This document shows, piece after piece, positions 36,482 through 48,774 of a DNA stretch of 64,000 bases; position 1 is the first letter of the stretch; the number at the start of each line of letters is the position of its first letter. Origin of the DNA: Paenibacillus stellifer (lineage in GTDB: Bacteria > Bacillota > Bacilli > Paenibacillales > Paenibacillaceae); assembly GCF_000758685.1 (NCBI RefSeq), contig NZ_CP009286.1, positions 5,251,001 through 5,315,000 of the forward strand, given 5' to 3'. The notes below the pieces were generated by a model. It was not told where the DNA came from and searched no databases. It saw only the letters and a list, made by a program, of their open reading frames with translations. The translations under genes were made by a program, and so were the position numbers.

Positions 36482-36514
36482 AAAAAAAGCGGAGGGACCG
36501 TAGGTCCCGCCGCT
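36482..36514 (-). terminator. spoIIQ terminator
   Basis: A 12-bp stem with one mismatch (arms 36503-36514 and 36488-36499) is followed on the minus strand by seven T. Confidence 0.9.
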
Positions 36515-36527
36515 AGGCGGTTCATCG

Positions 36528-37271
36528 TTATTTTTGCGGAAGCAGATCAGATGGATTCACAAGCTTGCTGTCTTGGTATACTTCGAAATGAACGTGGTTG
36601 CCCAGATCCTTCTCCACCTCGTTGCGGCCAGCGCTTGCAAGTGTATCGCCCTGCTTCACCTGGTCGCCCTGCTTCACCTTGGCATCTCCAAGGCTTTGAT
36701 AGACCGTCTTCAGATTGCCCTGATCGACTTCGATCACAGTGCCGAGCGTCGGAACATCTTCCACCCGGGTAACTTCACCGCTGACAGCAGCCTTCACGTC
36801 AAACGTCTTGTTGTCCTGGCGGGCCAGGTCGATGCCGGTATTGGGCGTGAACGTATCGCCGCTCTGCACCATGGCCTCGATGTGATTCTGCTCCGTGCCC
36901 TTCTCGTCATAGTACGGCTTCACAATCTCCACACTTGCGGGATCGGCTACCGGCCATGCCAGACTTTCGGCTGTTGCAGTTACCTCCAGCGCATTCGGAT
37001 CCTTGGCGTCACCTTGAGCAGCCTTCTGAACTCCCCCGCTGACATCATCCGTAACAACGGCTGCAGTGTCTGTCGAAAGCGGCTTATGGCCGGCATCCTG
37101 ATAGACCCACACCAACGTTAGTATGATTGCCGCTGCTGCCGTGTAGACTGCGGGAAATACCCAGCGTTTTCTGAACAGTCTGTTCCATGAAGAAGGCTTG
37201 TGGCTCGTTTCTCCCGAATTGGTTTTGAGAGAATCTTCATGGGATGGTTGATTTTTGTTTTGTTCATTCAT
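36528..37271 (-). CDS. spoIIQ: SpoIIQ, LytM-like forespore membrane protein
   Basis: SpoIIQ spans the inner forespore membrane and joins SpoIIIAH during engulfment to form the feeding-tube channel. The 247-aa protein has one transmembrane helix (about residues 39-55, VFPAVYTAAAAIILTLVWVY) and a C-terminal LytM/M23 domain (about 130-240). The second zinc motif NHVHFEV is present, but the first, normally HxGxD, reads NTGID, so the metal site is incomplete and peptidase activity is unlikely, as in B. subtilis SpoIIQ. GAGGTGA precedes the ATG. Confidence 0.92.
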   Translation of the reverse strand: MNEQNKNQPSHEDSLKTNSGETSHKPSSWNRLFRKRWVFPAVYTAAAAIILTLVWVYQDAGHKPLSTDTAAVVTDDVSGGVQKAAQGDAKDPNALEVTATAESLAWPVADPASVEIVKPYYDEKGTEQNHIEAMVQSGDTFTPNTGIDLARQDNKTFDVKAAVSGEVTRVEDVPTLGTVIEVDQGNLKTVYQSLGDAKVKQGDQVKQGDTLASAGRNEVEKDLGNHVHFEVYQDSKLVNPSDLLPQK

Positions 37272-37331
37272 TTGCTATCACCTCAGTAACCAGTGTTACC
37301 GGGGTATCTGCTTTTATACGTTTCTTTCACT

Positions 37332-38525
37332 TTATTTTTTCAAAAGAGTTGAGACTTGCGCGAACGAAATACCGCTGTAGTAGTGTTTGAGAATCCGGGT
37401 CGCCGTGGCGCCTTCTTTGGCCATGCCGTCAGCTCCCCACTGGCTCATTCCGACACCGTGGCCGCTGCCGTAAGTTGTAATGGCAATGTTCCCGTTCTTG
37501 ATCGTCCAGGTGAACTGGCTGGAACGGAGCCCGAGCTTCTCCCGGATCTCCCGGCCGGTGAAGATCTTGCCGTCTATCGAAATCTCTTTCACCCGGTGTC
37601 CTGCGGTCACCGACAGAACCATTATAACGGGCATTCCGGAGTCTCCCTGCCCAGCCGCGAGCGGCACCGGTCTCAGCCCCGCGCCCTGTTCTACCATAGC
37701 GGCTTCGCTTGCACCTTGCAGTTGACCGTTCACACCCAGCTTCTCCCGCAGCTCCGCCGGGCTGAAGGTGGCGGTCGCCGCAAGCTGCGGGTTCACCTCG
37801 CGGTCCCAGGGGCTCGCTACGCTGCGCAAATACGGAACGGCATTCTTCCAGTAATCCTCGGAGTTCTCGGTGTACCCTCCGCTGGAAGAGAAGAAGGATG
37901 CCGTGATCGGCGCACCCTGATAGGTCATCACGACGCCGCGCGTCTCCACCGTCGCGCGGCGGAGCTTGGCCAGGTCGCCCGGCCGGCCAGCCTTCGTGAA
38001 CCGGCGTTCCAGCTCGGCCGATGACAGGTAGGCCTGATGGGCGACCGTATCCATCACATCGGCGGCTCCTTCGGGAACGCCGCTATGGTCGCCGGCCAGC
38101 AGCCGGCGCACGATGAAGGTGCGGGCCGCGACGGCCTGCGCTTTGAGCGCTTCAAGCTCAAAGCTGGACGGCATTTCGGCCGCCACAACGCCGGTGACGT
38201 AGTCCTCCAGCGGCAGTCTCTCGATTTGTCCGGTGGCGGACAAATACACGGACACCATCGGCTGCGCGGCCTCAAGCGCAGCTGAAGGTCCCGCCGCGGC
38301 CGAGGCGGCGGGCTTCGGGCCGCCGGGCCCTGCGGGCGCCGTGCCGTGGTGCAAATGCACCACGGCGAGCGGCAGCAGCAGCCCGGCAAGCAGCGGCGCG
38401 GCCAGCCAGGCGGCGGCCGCAAGCCGGCTTCGGCGCCGCGTGCCCTGGCGGCGCCGGCCGAGGCGAAGCCTGCGCCGCCGGAGCTTCCGGGCGGCCCGAA
38501 GGGACCAGGACCGGAAATCTTTCAT
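37332..38525 (-). CDS. spoIID: Stage II sporulation protein D (lytic transglycosylase)
   Basis: SpoIID cleaves glycan strands with SpoIIM and SpoIIP during engulfment. The 397-aa protein has an unusually Arg-rich cytoplasmic N-terminus (about 40 residues), a transmembrane helix (LAAPLLAGLLLPLAVVHL) and the SpoIID domain with LPLEDYVTGVVAAEMPSSFE, containing the catalytic Glu, ALKAQAVAARTFIV, and the final HGVGMSQWGADGMAKEG. GGGAGG is 8 nt before the ATG. The N-terminal third is extremely GC-rich. Confidence 0.96.
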   Translation of the reverse strand: MKDFRSWSLRAARKLRRRRLRLGRRRQGTRRRSRLAAAAWLAAPLLAGLLLPLAVVHLHHGTAPAGPGGPKPAASAAAGPSAALEAAQPMVSVYLSATGQIERLPLEDYVTGVVAAEMPSSFELEALKAQAVAARTFIVRRLLAGDHSGVPEGAADVMDTVAHQAYLSSAELERRFTKAGRPGDLAKLRRATVETRGVVMTYQGAPITASFFSSSGGYTENSEDYWKNAVPYLRSVASPWDREVNPQLAATATFSPAELREKLGVNGQLQGASEAAMVEQGAGLRPVPLAAGQGDSGMPVIMVLSVTAGHRVKEISIDGKIFTGREIREKLGLRSSQFTWTIKNGNIAITTYGSGHGVGMSQWGADGMAKEGATATRILKHYYSGISFAQVSTLLKK

Positions 38526-38692
38526 TTCTTCCGCCTCCCTTGTTCTCTGTGCTCAAGATAGGATATGAGCCCCGCCACATTGCTAGAACGGCAGATTGAA
38601 AGAAAGACGGAGTTTCCAGCCCCCGGCAGCGGAGTATTTCAGGGGATTTTAAGATGCCGGATCTATAATCTCTTTGAGAAACTAAGAACATG

Positions 38693-38721
38693 AAAAAGAA
38701 GCCCGGCCGAAGCCGGACTTC
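38693..38721 (-). terminator. murA terminator
   Basis: A 10-bp GC-rich stem (arms 38712-38721 and 38698-38707) with a TTCG loop on the minus strand is followed by five T. Confidence 0.92.
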
Positions 38722-38820
38722 CGTAAATAGAATAATTTCGGTTACTAACGGTTAGTATATTAGACCGATTGAAGATCGGCCGAATGAGCTCTCATACGCC
38801 TGAATTGAATCAGCTCCAGC

Positions 38821-40194
38821 TTACACCCAGCTCGGCTGTATCTGGAAACGTCCCGGCGCTTCTTCCTTCAGCGATGCGGCCCGGGAAGGCTCGGCTTTGG
38901 CCGTCTCTTCCTTTGCGGCTTCCGGAAGGCTGTCTTCCAGCGATACGCGCCAGATGTCAGCGCCAAGACCCGACAGCTTCTCCGCCAGATGGACATAACC
39001 CCGGTCGATATGATGGGTTCCGCTTACCTCCGTCGTACCATCGGCCACGAGACCGGCAAGAATCAGGGCGGCACCGGCGCGCAGATCTGTTGCGCACACC
39101 TTGGCTCCGACGAGACGGGCGTTTCCGGTGACAATTGCCGTGCGGCCCTCGACTTTGATCTCGGCATTCATATGCTGGAACTCTTCGACATGCATGAAAC
39201 GGTTCTCAAAGACCGTCTCCGTAACGACGCTCGTTCCCTCCGAGCGGAGCAGAAGCGCCATCATCTGCGACTGCATATCTGTCGGAAAGCCCGGGTATGG
39301 CAGAGTCTTCACATCTACAGCCTTCAGCGGCTTGTCGCTGATGACGCGGATGCCGTTATCGCTCGGGATAATGGTGACGCCCATTTCCTCCATTTTGGCA
39401 ATGACAGGTCCGAGATGATCGGCGATTGCGCCCTCAACGAACACATCGCCGCCTGTAATGGCGGCTGCCGCCATATAGGTCCCGGCTTCGATCCGGTCCG
39501 GAATCACATGATGCTTAACTCCATGCAGACGCTCTACGCCTTCAATCCGGATCACTCCCGTTCCGGCACCGCGTACAACAGCTCCCATGCTATTCAGGTA
39601 ATTGGCCAGATCCACGATCTCAGGCTCTTTGGCGGCATTCTCGATTGTCGTTACGCCTTCTGCCAGAGAAGCGGCCATCATAATATTCTCCGTTGCGCCC
39701 ACGCTGGCGACGTCCAGGTAGATCTTCGCTCCGCGCAGACGCCCGTTGCTCTTGGCTTCAATGTAGCCCTGACCCAAATTTATCTCGGCTCCGAGCGCTT
39801 CAAAGCCCTTCAAATGCTGGTCGATTGGACGCGTACCGATCGCGCAGCCGCCGGGCAGAGAAATTCTCGTACGGCCCATACGGGACAGAAGAGGTCCCAT
39901 GACAAGAAAAGAAGCACGCATCTTGCGCACCCACTCGTATGGCGCCTCGCAGGTAGAGATCGTTCGGGCATCTACCTGGATAATATCGTCATGATATGTA
40001 ACTCCCGCCCCCAGAGATTCCAGTACTTTGCTGATCGTCATTACATCATCCAGCGGAGGTGCGTCGACAATGACGCTTTCTCCTTCTTCTGCCAACAGAG
40101 AGGCGGCTATGATCGGTAGTACGGAATTTTTAGCGCCGCTTACTTTAACGCTCCCGGTCAATCGGTTGCCACCGCGGACGATAAATTTGCTCAT
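38821..40194 (-). CDS. murA: UDP-GlcNAc 1-carboxyvinyltransferase MurA
   Basis: MurA catalyses the first committed step of peptidoglycan synthesis, transferring enolpyruvate from PEP. The product has the start [23 protein letters not shown] split over the first strand, the active-site Cys in [17 protein letters not shown], and the usual two-domain fold. The ATG at 40194 has GGAGGG 9 nt upstream; the frame is open for 18 more codons without a better site. At 457 aa it carries a C-terminal Glu/Ala/Pro-rich tail of about 35 residues beyond the normal end. Confidence 0.95.
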   Translation of the reverse strand: MSKFIVRGGNRLTGSVKVSGAKNSVLPIIAASLLAEEGESVIVDAPPLDDVMTISKVLESLGAGVTYHDDIIQVDARTISTCEAPYEWVRKMRASFLVMGPLLSRMGRTRISLPGGCAIGTRPIDQHLKGFEALGAEINLGQGYIEAKSNGRLRGAKIYLDVASVGATENIMMAASLAEGVTTIENAAKEPEIVDLANYLNSMGAVVRGAGTGVIRIEGVERLHGVKHHVIPDRIEAGTYMAAAAITGGDVFVEGAIADHLGPVIAKMEEMGVTIIPSDNGIRVISDKPLKAVDVKTLPYPGFPTDMQSQMMALLLRSEGTSVVTETVFENRFMHVEEFQHMNAEIKVEGRTAIVTGNARLVGAKVCATDLRAGAALILAGLVADGTTEVSGTHHIDRGYVHLAEKLSGLGADIWRVSLEDSLPEAAKEETAKAEPSRAASLKEEAPGRFQIQPSWV

Positions 40195-40526
40195 TTTTGG
40201 GTTCCCTCCGCGTCCATTATTTTCACTGACCTGCATGTCATTCTTCATATCCTTGCTTGTTTAATTTTTGAAGGTAAAAAGTTAAGGTAATAATCAATTC
40301 GGCTTTCTCGCATCGATTTCCGCTGTCTGATCCCGGATTTGACCTGAAAAATCCTTCTGTTTCACAATATACGCGATGCGCGACACATGTGCGATGCCAT
40401 AAAGGACACCTTCAGGTGTTGATCCTTGGGACTTCTGTTAATTTAAGTTTTGTCTAAAAAAAATGTTATTATGCGGCAGTTCTTGGCGAATTCGGTCTAC
40501 GACATTAATAACCGAACCGTCTTCCG
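40195..40526. other. Intergenic region between murA and ywzB
   Basis: No gene is supported. On the minus strand, TTGACG followed 17 nt later by TAATGT (about 40499-40527) could be a murA promoter. A CACCTGAAGGTG palindrome lies near 40420. In B. subtilis ywmB sits between ywzB and murAA; nothing like it was found here. Confidence 0.4.
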
Positions 40527-40784
40527 TCAAAACATATGGCGGATTTGGGCGCTGTATCCCAGATAATCCAGCAGAAAGCCCGCTACAAAATGCCCCAGCA
40601 CAATAGCTAGCAGCAGATGCAGCAGCCGTCCTTGCGGACTCTTGGGATATCTTATGAATAACTCCAGCTTAAAGTTCTGCAGAGCCCACCATGATATCGC
40701 AACACATATCAGCGAAACGGCCAGTGACAGCAGACCGCTGATTCCGATCGAGCCGGTTAAATCTGCATTTACGAGATTATCCAT
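40527..40784 (-). CDS. ywzB: DUF1146 membrane protein YwzB
   Basis: The 85-aa protein has two transmembrane helices (ISGLLSLAVSLICVAISWWA and LLHLLLAIVLGHFVAGFLLD) around a loop with FKLELFIRYPKSPQGR, the conserved DUF1146 pattern. It lies between the atp operon and murA, as in B. subtilis. Function unknown. A G-rich ribosome site (GGGGGG) lies upstream of the ATG. Confidence 0.9.
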   Translation of the reverse strand: MDNLVNADLTGSIGISGLLSLAVSLICVAISWWALQNFKLELFIRYPKSPQGRLLHLLLAIVLGHFVAGFLLDYLGYSAQIRHMF

Positions 40785-41013
40785 CCTAACCCCCCAGACG
40801 GTATCGCCCTTGGAAATCGACTCTTATATCATACTTGCGTAGTGGAAAAGAATCCAGTCCTTTTACAATTTTTTTCGTTAAAATCTCCAATAAAACGCTA
40901 TCATATCCGCTGTCCTCCAGGAAGTTACAAAATGACACCGTTTGTTAGAGCTTTGACATTTGTTGAGGTCATATTGCGAACGAGAAATTTCTTATAACGA
41001 ACACATTTGACAT

Positions 41014-41055
41014 GTAAAAAAAAGAGCAGGCCGGACATAGTCCGATCTGCTCTTT
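41014..41055 (-). terminator. atp operon terminator
   Basis: An AAAGAGCAG/CTGCTCTTT stem with an internal loop and inner GGAC/GTCC pairs is followed on the minus strand by eight T, starting 5 nt after the atpC stop. Confidence 0.93.
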
Positions 41056-41059
41056 ACAT

Positions 41060-41476
41060 TTATTGCTGTCCTTTACTGGTGGACACCTTAATCCGTGTAA
41101 CCGCGCGCTGCAGCGCAAGTTCAGCCCGGCGGTGATCAATTTCGTCCTGCTTGCCTCGAACCTGCAGGCGGCGCTGGGCGCGCTCCTTGGCAGCCTCGGC
41201 GCGCTCGAGATCGATATCGCTGGGAAGCTCGGCGCTTTCCGCCAGTACGGTCACTTTATCCTTATGCACTTCAATGAACCCGCCGTGAACGGCGACCGTG
41301 GTCACGCCGGCATCCGATTTGATGGTCATCGGCGCTACCTGAAGCGGAGTCACAAGCGGAACATGCCCGGGCAGAATGCCCAGATCGCCTTCTGCTCCCC
41401 GTACGGTCAAGCTGTATACCTGCTTGGCGTATACGAGGTGATCCGGCGTGACAATTTCCAACATAAAAGTGTTCAC
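41060..41476 (-). CDS. atpC: F1Fo ATP synthase epsilon subunit
   Basis: The 138-aa epsilon subunit links the gamma rotor to the c-ring and regulates ATPase activity. It has the beta-sandwich start FMLEIVTPDHLVYAKQVYSL, the GDLGILPGHVPLVTPL motif and the two-helix C-terminal domain (AEAAKERAQRRLQ). The start is GTG with GAGGAGG 8 nt upstream. It is the last gene of the atp operon, 26 nt after atpD. Confidence 0.97.
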   Translation of the reverse strand: MNTFMLEIVTPDHLVYAKQVYSLTVRGAEGDLGILPGHVPLVTPLQVAPMTIKSDAGVTTVAVHGGFIEVHKDKVTVLAESAELPSDIDLERAEAAKERAQRRLQVRGKQDEIDHRRAELALQRAVTRIKVSTSKGQQ

Positions 41477-41502
41477 TTCGAAATCCTCCTCAACCCTTCA
41501 GG

Positions 41503-42903
<1,401 letters not shown>

Positions 42904-43030
42904 CTATGTTTCCCTCCTTGAAAACTGTTACCTCAATAAAAGAAACGGTTTCGTCTTCCTCTGAAAGAGGAGGGCTTCCGTCTGTGGAAAAAGTCATAAC
43001 CCTTAAGCGGCAACGCCTTGCCGGTCTGTC

Positions 43031-43912
43031 TTAAGACTGCGCGTTCGCACCGGCAACGATTTCGGTTATTTCCTGGGTAATCGCTGCTTGGCGGGCACGG
43101 TTGTAGGTCAACGTCAGATTGCCGATCATCTTCGATGCATTCTTGGTCGCGCTGCCCATCGCGGTCATCTTCGCGCCAAGCTCACTCGCCTTGCCGTCCA
43201 GAATTGCGCTGTAGATCAGCGTCTCTGCATATTTCGGAAGCAGCACTTCCAGCACGCCTTCAGGCGAAGGCTCATATTCATAGCCTGCCTTCAGCTCGTG
43301 CGTCTGGCTGTCTTTCGCCGCCTCGCCTACGCTGTCCATAGGAAGCAGACGTTCCACTGTCGGAACTTGGCTGATCGGATTTACGAACACATTATAGCAG
43401 ATGTAGATTTCGTCGAATTGCCCCTGCTCGAATTGGCCAACCGCCGAATAGGCGATCGACTTGATGTCGGCGAAGGAAGGCGTATCGGAAAGCTCGGTGA
43501 CTTCCTCGACGATCGGATAGTTCCGGCGTTTGAGATGGTCGCGGCCCTTGCGTCCGATGACGAAAATCCCGTACTCATCAGCCGATTTATGGCGTTCCTG
43601 GATCAGAGTCGTCACTTTCCGCAAAATGTTGGCGTTGTAACCCCCTGCGAGACCGCGGTCCGAAGTGACTACAATATAGCCGGTCTTTTTAACAGGACGG
43701 CTCACCAGCATCGGATGCTTGACACCGTTCGTTCCAGCCGCGATATTCGACACGACTTCTTTCAGCTTCTGCGAATAGGGGCGGGCTGCTTCCGCTTTCT
43801 CCTGCGCTTTTCTCAGCTTGGAGGCGGCGACCATTTCCATCGCTTTGGTGATTTGTCTCGTATTCTGGACGCTTTTGATTTGACGCTTGATATCACGCAT
43901 GCTTCTTGCCAT
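43031..43912 (-). CDS. atpG: F1Fo ATP synthase gamma subunit
   Basis: The 293-aa central shaft subunit has the N-terminal helix SMRDIKRQIKSVQNTRQITK and the C-terminal helix RARQAAITQEITEIVAGANA that form the rotating coiled coil. The ATG at 43912 has AGGTGG 8 nt upstream; an in-frame GTG at 43924 overlaps that site. It is separated from atpA by a 240-nt spacer carrying hairpin repeats, unusually long for this operon. Confidence 0.97.
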   Translation of the reverse strand: MARSMRDIKRQIKSVQNTRQITKAMEMVAASKLRKAQEKAEAARPYSQKLKEVVSNIAAGTNGVKHPMLVSRPVKKTGYIVVTSDRGLAGGYNANILRKVTTLIQERHKSADEYGIFVIGRKGRDHLKRRNYPIVEEVTELSDTPSFADIKSIAYSAVGQFEQGQFDEIYICYNVFVNPISQVPTVERLLPMDSVGEAAKDSQTHELKAGYEYEPSPEGVLEVLLPKYAETLIYSAILDGKASELGAKMTAMGSATKNASKMIGNLTLTYNRARQAAITQEITEIVAGANAQS

Positions 43913-43930
43913 GATTTTCACCACCTATAA

Positions 43931-44053
43931 GCTTTGGCGAAGCCAAAGCTGACTTCGTAAGCGTAATCTGTGCCTTTGGCGAAGCCAAATGGCATCGTAA
44001 GCATAATCTGTACTTTGGCGGGCCAAAGCTGACTTCGTAAGCATATGTTTGTA
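43931..44053 (-). repeat. Three imperfect tandem hairpin repeats between atpA and atpG
   Basis: Units beginning CTTTGGCG at 43932, 43974 and 44013 (spacing 42 and 39 nt) each contain a TTTGG...CCAAA inverted repeat followed by CGTAAGC. On the mRNA they form three successive hairpins. A fourth unrelated hairpin (GAGGCCGA/TCGGCCTC) lies at about 44066-44086. There is no T-run, so they are not terminators. Confidence 0.8.
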
Positions 44054-44154
44054 GCTTTTGGGCTGAGGCCGAAACGGTCGGCCTCGCCACACCACCGGAC
44101 AGACGGTCAGTCGGCCCGGCTTCCAGCTTTTATGTCATTCGCACCAGACTTGAA

Positions 44155-45672
<1,518 letters not shown>

Positions 45673-45678
45673 TCACCC

Positions 45679-46230
45679 CTATCTTCTGTGCTTATCGTTA
45701 AAGGATTTTTCCAGACGTTCCAGCTTGCCGGAGAGGCTGCCGTCATACAGCGTGTCGCCGATAACAACCTTAAGCCCCCCGAGCAGGCTCTTGTCGATAA
45801 CATTCGTTGCACGGATCTTGCGGCCGGACAAGGCGCCGAACTCTTCGGCAACAGCGTTAAGCTCCCGTTCGTCCAGTTCAAATGTGGAGTACACGGTAGC
45901 GTCGGCGAGGCCAAGGCTCTCGCCTTCGATCTTGATATAGCTGTCCAGAAGTTCGGCCAGGATGCTCATTCTGCCGCGCTCCACCAGGAGCTCAAGCGTA
46001 TTGATCACAACACTCGACAGTTTGCCTTCCAGCGCCTTCTTGAGCACGGCCAGCTTGTCTTCCCCGGAGATTTTCGGGGTGCTGATGAACCGGCCGAGGT
46101 CGGAATCGGATGCCAGCGCGGATACGAGAGCCTTCAGCTCCTCTTCCACTTCCAGCGTCTTGTTCTCCTCCAAGGCTACCTCGAACAAAGCCTTCGCGTA
46201 TCTCTTGGCAACTACCGCATCCTGACTCAT
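45679..46230 (-). CDS. atpH: F1Fo ATP synthase delta subunit
   Basis: The 183-aa peripheral stalk subunit connects F1 to the b subunits. The N-terminal helical domain (VAKRYAKALFEVALEE) and the C-terminal LLGGLKVVIGDTLYDGSLSG motif are clear. Its ATG overlaps the atpF stop as ATGA. Confidence 0.97.
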   Translation of the reverse strand: MSQDAVVAKRYAKALFEVALEENKTLEVEEELKALVSALASDSDLGRFISTPKISGEDKLAVLKKALEGKLSSVVINTLELLVERGRMSILAELLDSYIKIEGESLGLADATVYSTFELDERELNAVAEEFGALSGRKIRATNVIDKSLLGGLKVVIGDTLYDGSLSGKLERLEKSFNDKHRR

Positions 46231-46715
46231 GATCTGCCCCCAACCTCTTTGAGGTATTGATCAACGAGTTCCTCCTGCGCGGCGTCCGAGCTGACTTCCT
46301 TCTCAAGCAGCTTGGATGCGATTTTGACGGAAGCCGAACCGAGCTCGCTGCGCAGCGCCTCGACGGCTTTGTTCTTCTCGTTCTGAATATCGCGTACAGC
46401 TTCTTCCTTGATGCGGGCCGCTTCCGACTTGGCCTGCTCGAGGAGCTGTTCGGTTTGCTTCGTACTCGTCTGTCTGGATTGCTCGATGATGTCGTAAGCT
46501 TCCTTGCGCGCATCCTGGAGCGCCTGCTTCTGCTCTTCTACATAAGCGACCGCCTGCTCCCGAGTCTGCGAAGCTTCGTTAATCTGCTGCAGGACAAGCT
46601 CGCGGCGTTTCTCCATGACGGAGAACAAAGGTCCGAAAGCATACTTGTTGAGCAGGAAATACAAGATCAGGAAAGCGATCAGCGCCAGGACGAGAGATGT
46701 GAATGAAAAATGCAC
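46227..46715 (-). CDS. atpF: F1Fo ATP synthase b subunit
   Basis: The b subunit forms the stator stalk. The product (162 aa from GTG 46715) has one N-terminal membrane helix (LVLALIAFLILYFLLNKYAF) and a long charged coiled coil. The first in-frame GTG at 46724 overlaps the AAAGGAG site, so the second GTG, 8 nt after it, is chosen. It overlaps atpH by 4 nt. Confidence 0.95.
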   Translation of the reverse strand: MHFSFTSLVLALIAFLILYFLLNKYAFGPLFSVMEKRRELVLQQINEASQTREQAVAYVEEQKQALQDARKEAYDIIEQSRQTSTKQTEQLLEQAKSEAARIKEEAVRDIQNEKNKAVEALRSELGSASVKIASKLLEKEVSSDAAQEELVDQYLKEVGGRS

Positions 46716-46825
46716 GTGGGTCACTCCTTTCCGGTAACTTCATTATCCACCCAGTGGACAGATCTTGAGCCAAAAAGAAAGCGCGGAGGGCCGTGGCCTT
46801 CCCCGCCATGTCTTTGGAATTTGGA

Positions 46826-47098
<273 letters not shown>

Positions 47099-47131
47099 TC
47101 AAGACGGACGCCGAAGCGTTTCCGTCCGGAA

Positions 47132-47953
47132 TTAGTGCTCTTCATGCGTATCAATCGCTTGCGAAATGTACACGAACGTCAGAATGGTGAAGACGAACGC
47201 CTGGATCGAACCGACAAATATACTGAAGCCCTGCCAGATCATCAATAGCGGTACTGAAGCAACTGCTCCAACAATACTGCTTGACCCCAGCGTAATAAGG
47301 ACTGATATCAGTACCTCGCCGGCAAAGATATTGCCGAATAGACGCATGCCGTGCGTCAGCAGCTTAGAGAACTGCTCGATCAGATTGATGGGCAAGAAGA
47401 AGGCGAAAGGCTGTAGGTAATGCTTGAAATAGCCCTTCGTGTTGCGCGTTATGCCCAAGAAATGAACGAGTACGAAGATCATTCCCGCCAATCCCATGGA
47501 TACGGACGCGTCAGCCGTCGGTGATTTCCACCAGGCGACTCCGACTTCAACCTCTTCTCCAGGGTTAGCCACTTGTTCATCATGAATCTTCTCGGTTACG
47601 GACACGATTTCATGGCCAAAAATATGGGCCTTGCTGGCATCCGTATACTCGGTCACGATCCCGAAGGGAAGTCCGAGCATATTGCCGACAAAAATAAACA
47701 TGATGAGCGTCATTCCCAGTGAAAGAAATGGCTTGCCCTTTTTCAAATCCATAGTGCTTGAAATCAGGCCTTGAACGAATTCGACGACCCATTCCATAAA
47801 GTTCTGCATTTTGCCCGGATTCTCAACAGACAGATTGCGCGTTGCCAGACGGGCGATAACAAATACGATAGTGCAGGTTACAACTAGCATCAAGATGATG
47901 GACAGGTCGAATCTAAGCCCGCCCAGTTCAATGATCGGTGATTCATGTATCAT
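47132..47953 (-). CDS. atpB: F1Fo ATP synthase a subunit
   Basis: The 273-aa membrane stator provides the ion half-channels. It contains the essential Arg in LLTHGMRLFGNIFAGEVLIS and the C-terminal FVFTILTFVYISQAID. The ATG at 47953 has AAGGGGTG 6 nt upstream; the frame is open 11 codons further without a site. An insertion of about 40 residues after the second helix (SVTEKIHDEQVANPGEE) faces outside. Confidence 0.97.
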   Translation of the reverse strand: MIHESPIIELGGLRFDLSIILMLVVTCTIVFVIARLATRNLSVENPGKMQNFMEWVVEFVQGLISSTMDLKKGKPFLSLGMTLIMFIFVGNMLGLPFGIVTEYTDASKAHIFGHEIVSVTEKIHDEQVANPGEEVEVGVAWWKSPTADASVSMGLAGMIFVLVHFLGITRNTKGYFKHYLQPFAFFLPINLIEQFSKLLTHGMRLFGNIFAGEVLISVLITLGSSSIVGAVASVPLLMIWQGFSIFVGSIQAFVFTILTFVYISQAIDTHEEH

Positions 47954-47982
47954 GTTTCTCACCCCTTTCTCAGCAGCAAGGT

Positions 47983-48360
47983 TCAATCCTCATTTAACAC
48001 CATAATAAATCCTACGATAAAGAGCATGAACTGTCCCGCCACCAGACTCGCACAAACGGCGAGTTCATTGAAATAGTGAGGGTATTCCAGTGCAAGCACA
48101 ATCGCGAGAATGGAGGTAGCTACTCTGACGCCGAATCCGAGGGTCGCCCCTTTCTTGCTTCCTCCGGCGGCGGCGTTTGTAATTTTCCGAACCTTGTAAG
48201 CCATGTACAACACATTGAGACAACTAACAGAAGCACCGAGAACGATCCCGTGAAAGACCGTGCGCCTATGGGGCATGATCTCCGCAATAATGAAGCAGAC
48301 GGCAATGATCCCCATGATTGTCATAAACATTAACTTGTTCAGCTTGGAAGTGTCATTCAT
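47983..48360 (-). CDS. atpI: ATP synthase subunit I (AtpI)
   Basis: The 125-aa protein has four hydrophobic segments (e.g. LMFMTIMGIIAVCFIIAEIM and AGQFMLFIVGFIMVL), matching the ATP synthase I family, a helper in c-ring assembly. It lies between atpZ, which it overlaps by 8 nt, and atpB. Confidence 0.9.
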   Translation of the reverse strand: MNDTSKLNKLMFMTIMGIIAVCFIIAEIMPHRRTVFHGIVLGASVSCLNVLYMAYKVRKITNAAAGGSKKGATLGFGVRVATSILAIVLALEYPHYFNELAVCASLVAGQFMLFIVGFIMVLNED

Positions 48361-48607
48361 TGTTGTCCCTCATCACCTTTTTGATTATGGAAACAATGCT
48401 CAACGCTCCCGACAACATGCCGAAGAGAACGCCTGCGCCAATCCAGAGTCCGGGATTGCCCCACTTGTCTCCAAGCCAGTTCCCAAGGTAATAGCCGCCC
48501 AGCGTACAGCCGGCAAGATCGACACCAATCGCTGTCACAAGTCCCATTGCCTGTAGAGATCTTCCCGTGTTTCGGTCTCCATTATTAGGTTGTTCCGGCT
48601 GTTTCAT
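48353..48607 (-). CDS. atpZ: AtpZ-family membrane protein
   Basis: The 84-aa protein has two membrane helices (LVTAIGVDLAGCTLGGYYLG and GLWIGAGVLFGMLSGALSIV), the pattern of AtpZ/AtpI small subunits encoded first in many atp operons. In some Bacilli, AtpZ with AtpI has been linked to divalent cation transport. The ATG at 48607 has AAGGGTGG 6 nt upstream; an earlier in-frame ATG at 48631 would lie upstream of the predicted transcription start. Confidence 0.9.
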   Translation of the reverse strand: MKQPEQPNNGDRNTGRSLQAMGLVTAIGVDLAGCTLGGYYLGNWLGDKWGNPGLWIGAGVLFGMLSGALSIVSIIKKVMRDNNE

Positions 48608-48634
48608 AGTATCCCACCCTTGGAATTCCAATTC

Positions 48635-48664
48635 ATTTTACTGAATGTTACAAGAGTTTGTCAA
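48635..48664 (-). promoter_or_regulatory. atp operon promoter
   Basis: TTGACA (48659-48664) and TAAAAT (48635-48640) are separated by 18 nt on the minus strand. Predicted start near 48628, giving a short 20-nt leader to atpZ. Confidence 0.75.
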
Positions 48665-48774
48665 CGTAGCCAAAACCGGGTCAAACACAGTTGTAACTAT
48701 GAAAATAATCACAGCAAAACGTTACAAATCCAGATAAACCGGACAGTTTTACTGTACGCTTTTTGAAAACCTTT

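Noticed and set aside
43893..44090. A 65-codon minus-strand frame between atpA and atpG
   Set aside because: It consists of the hairpin repeats read as protein and overlaps the atpG start; there is no ribosome site.
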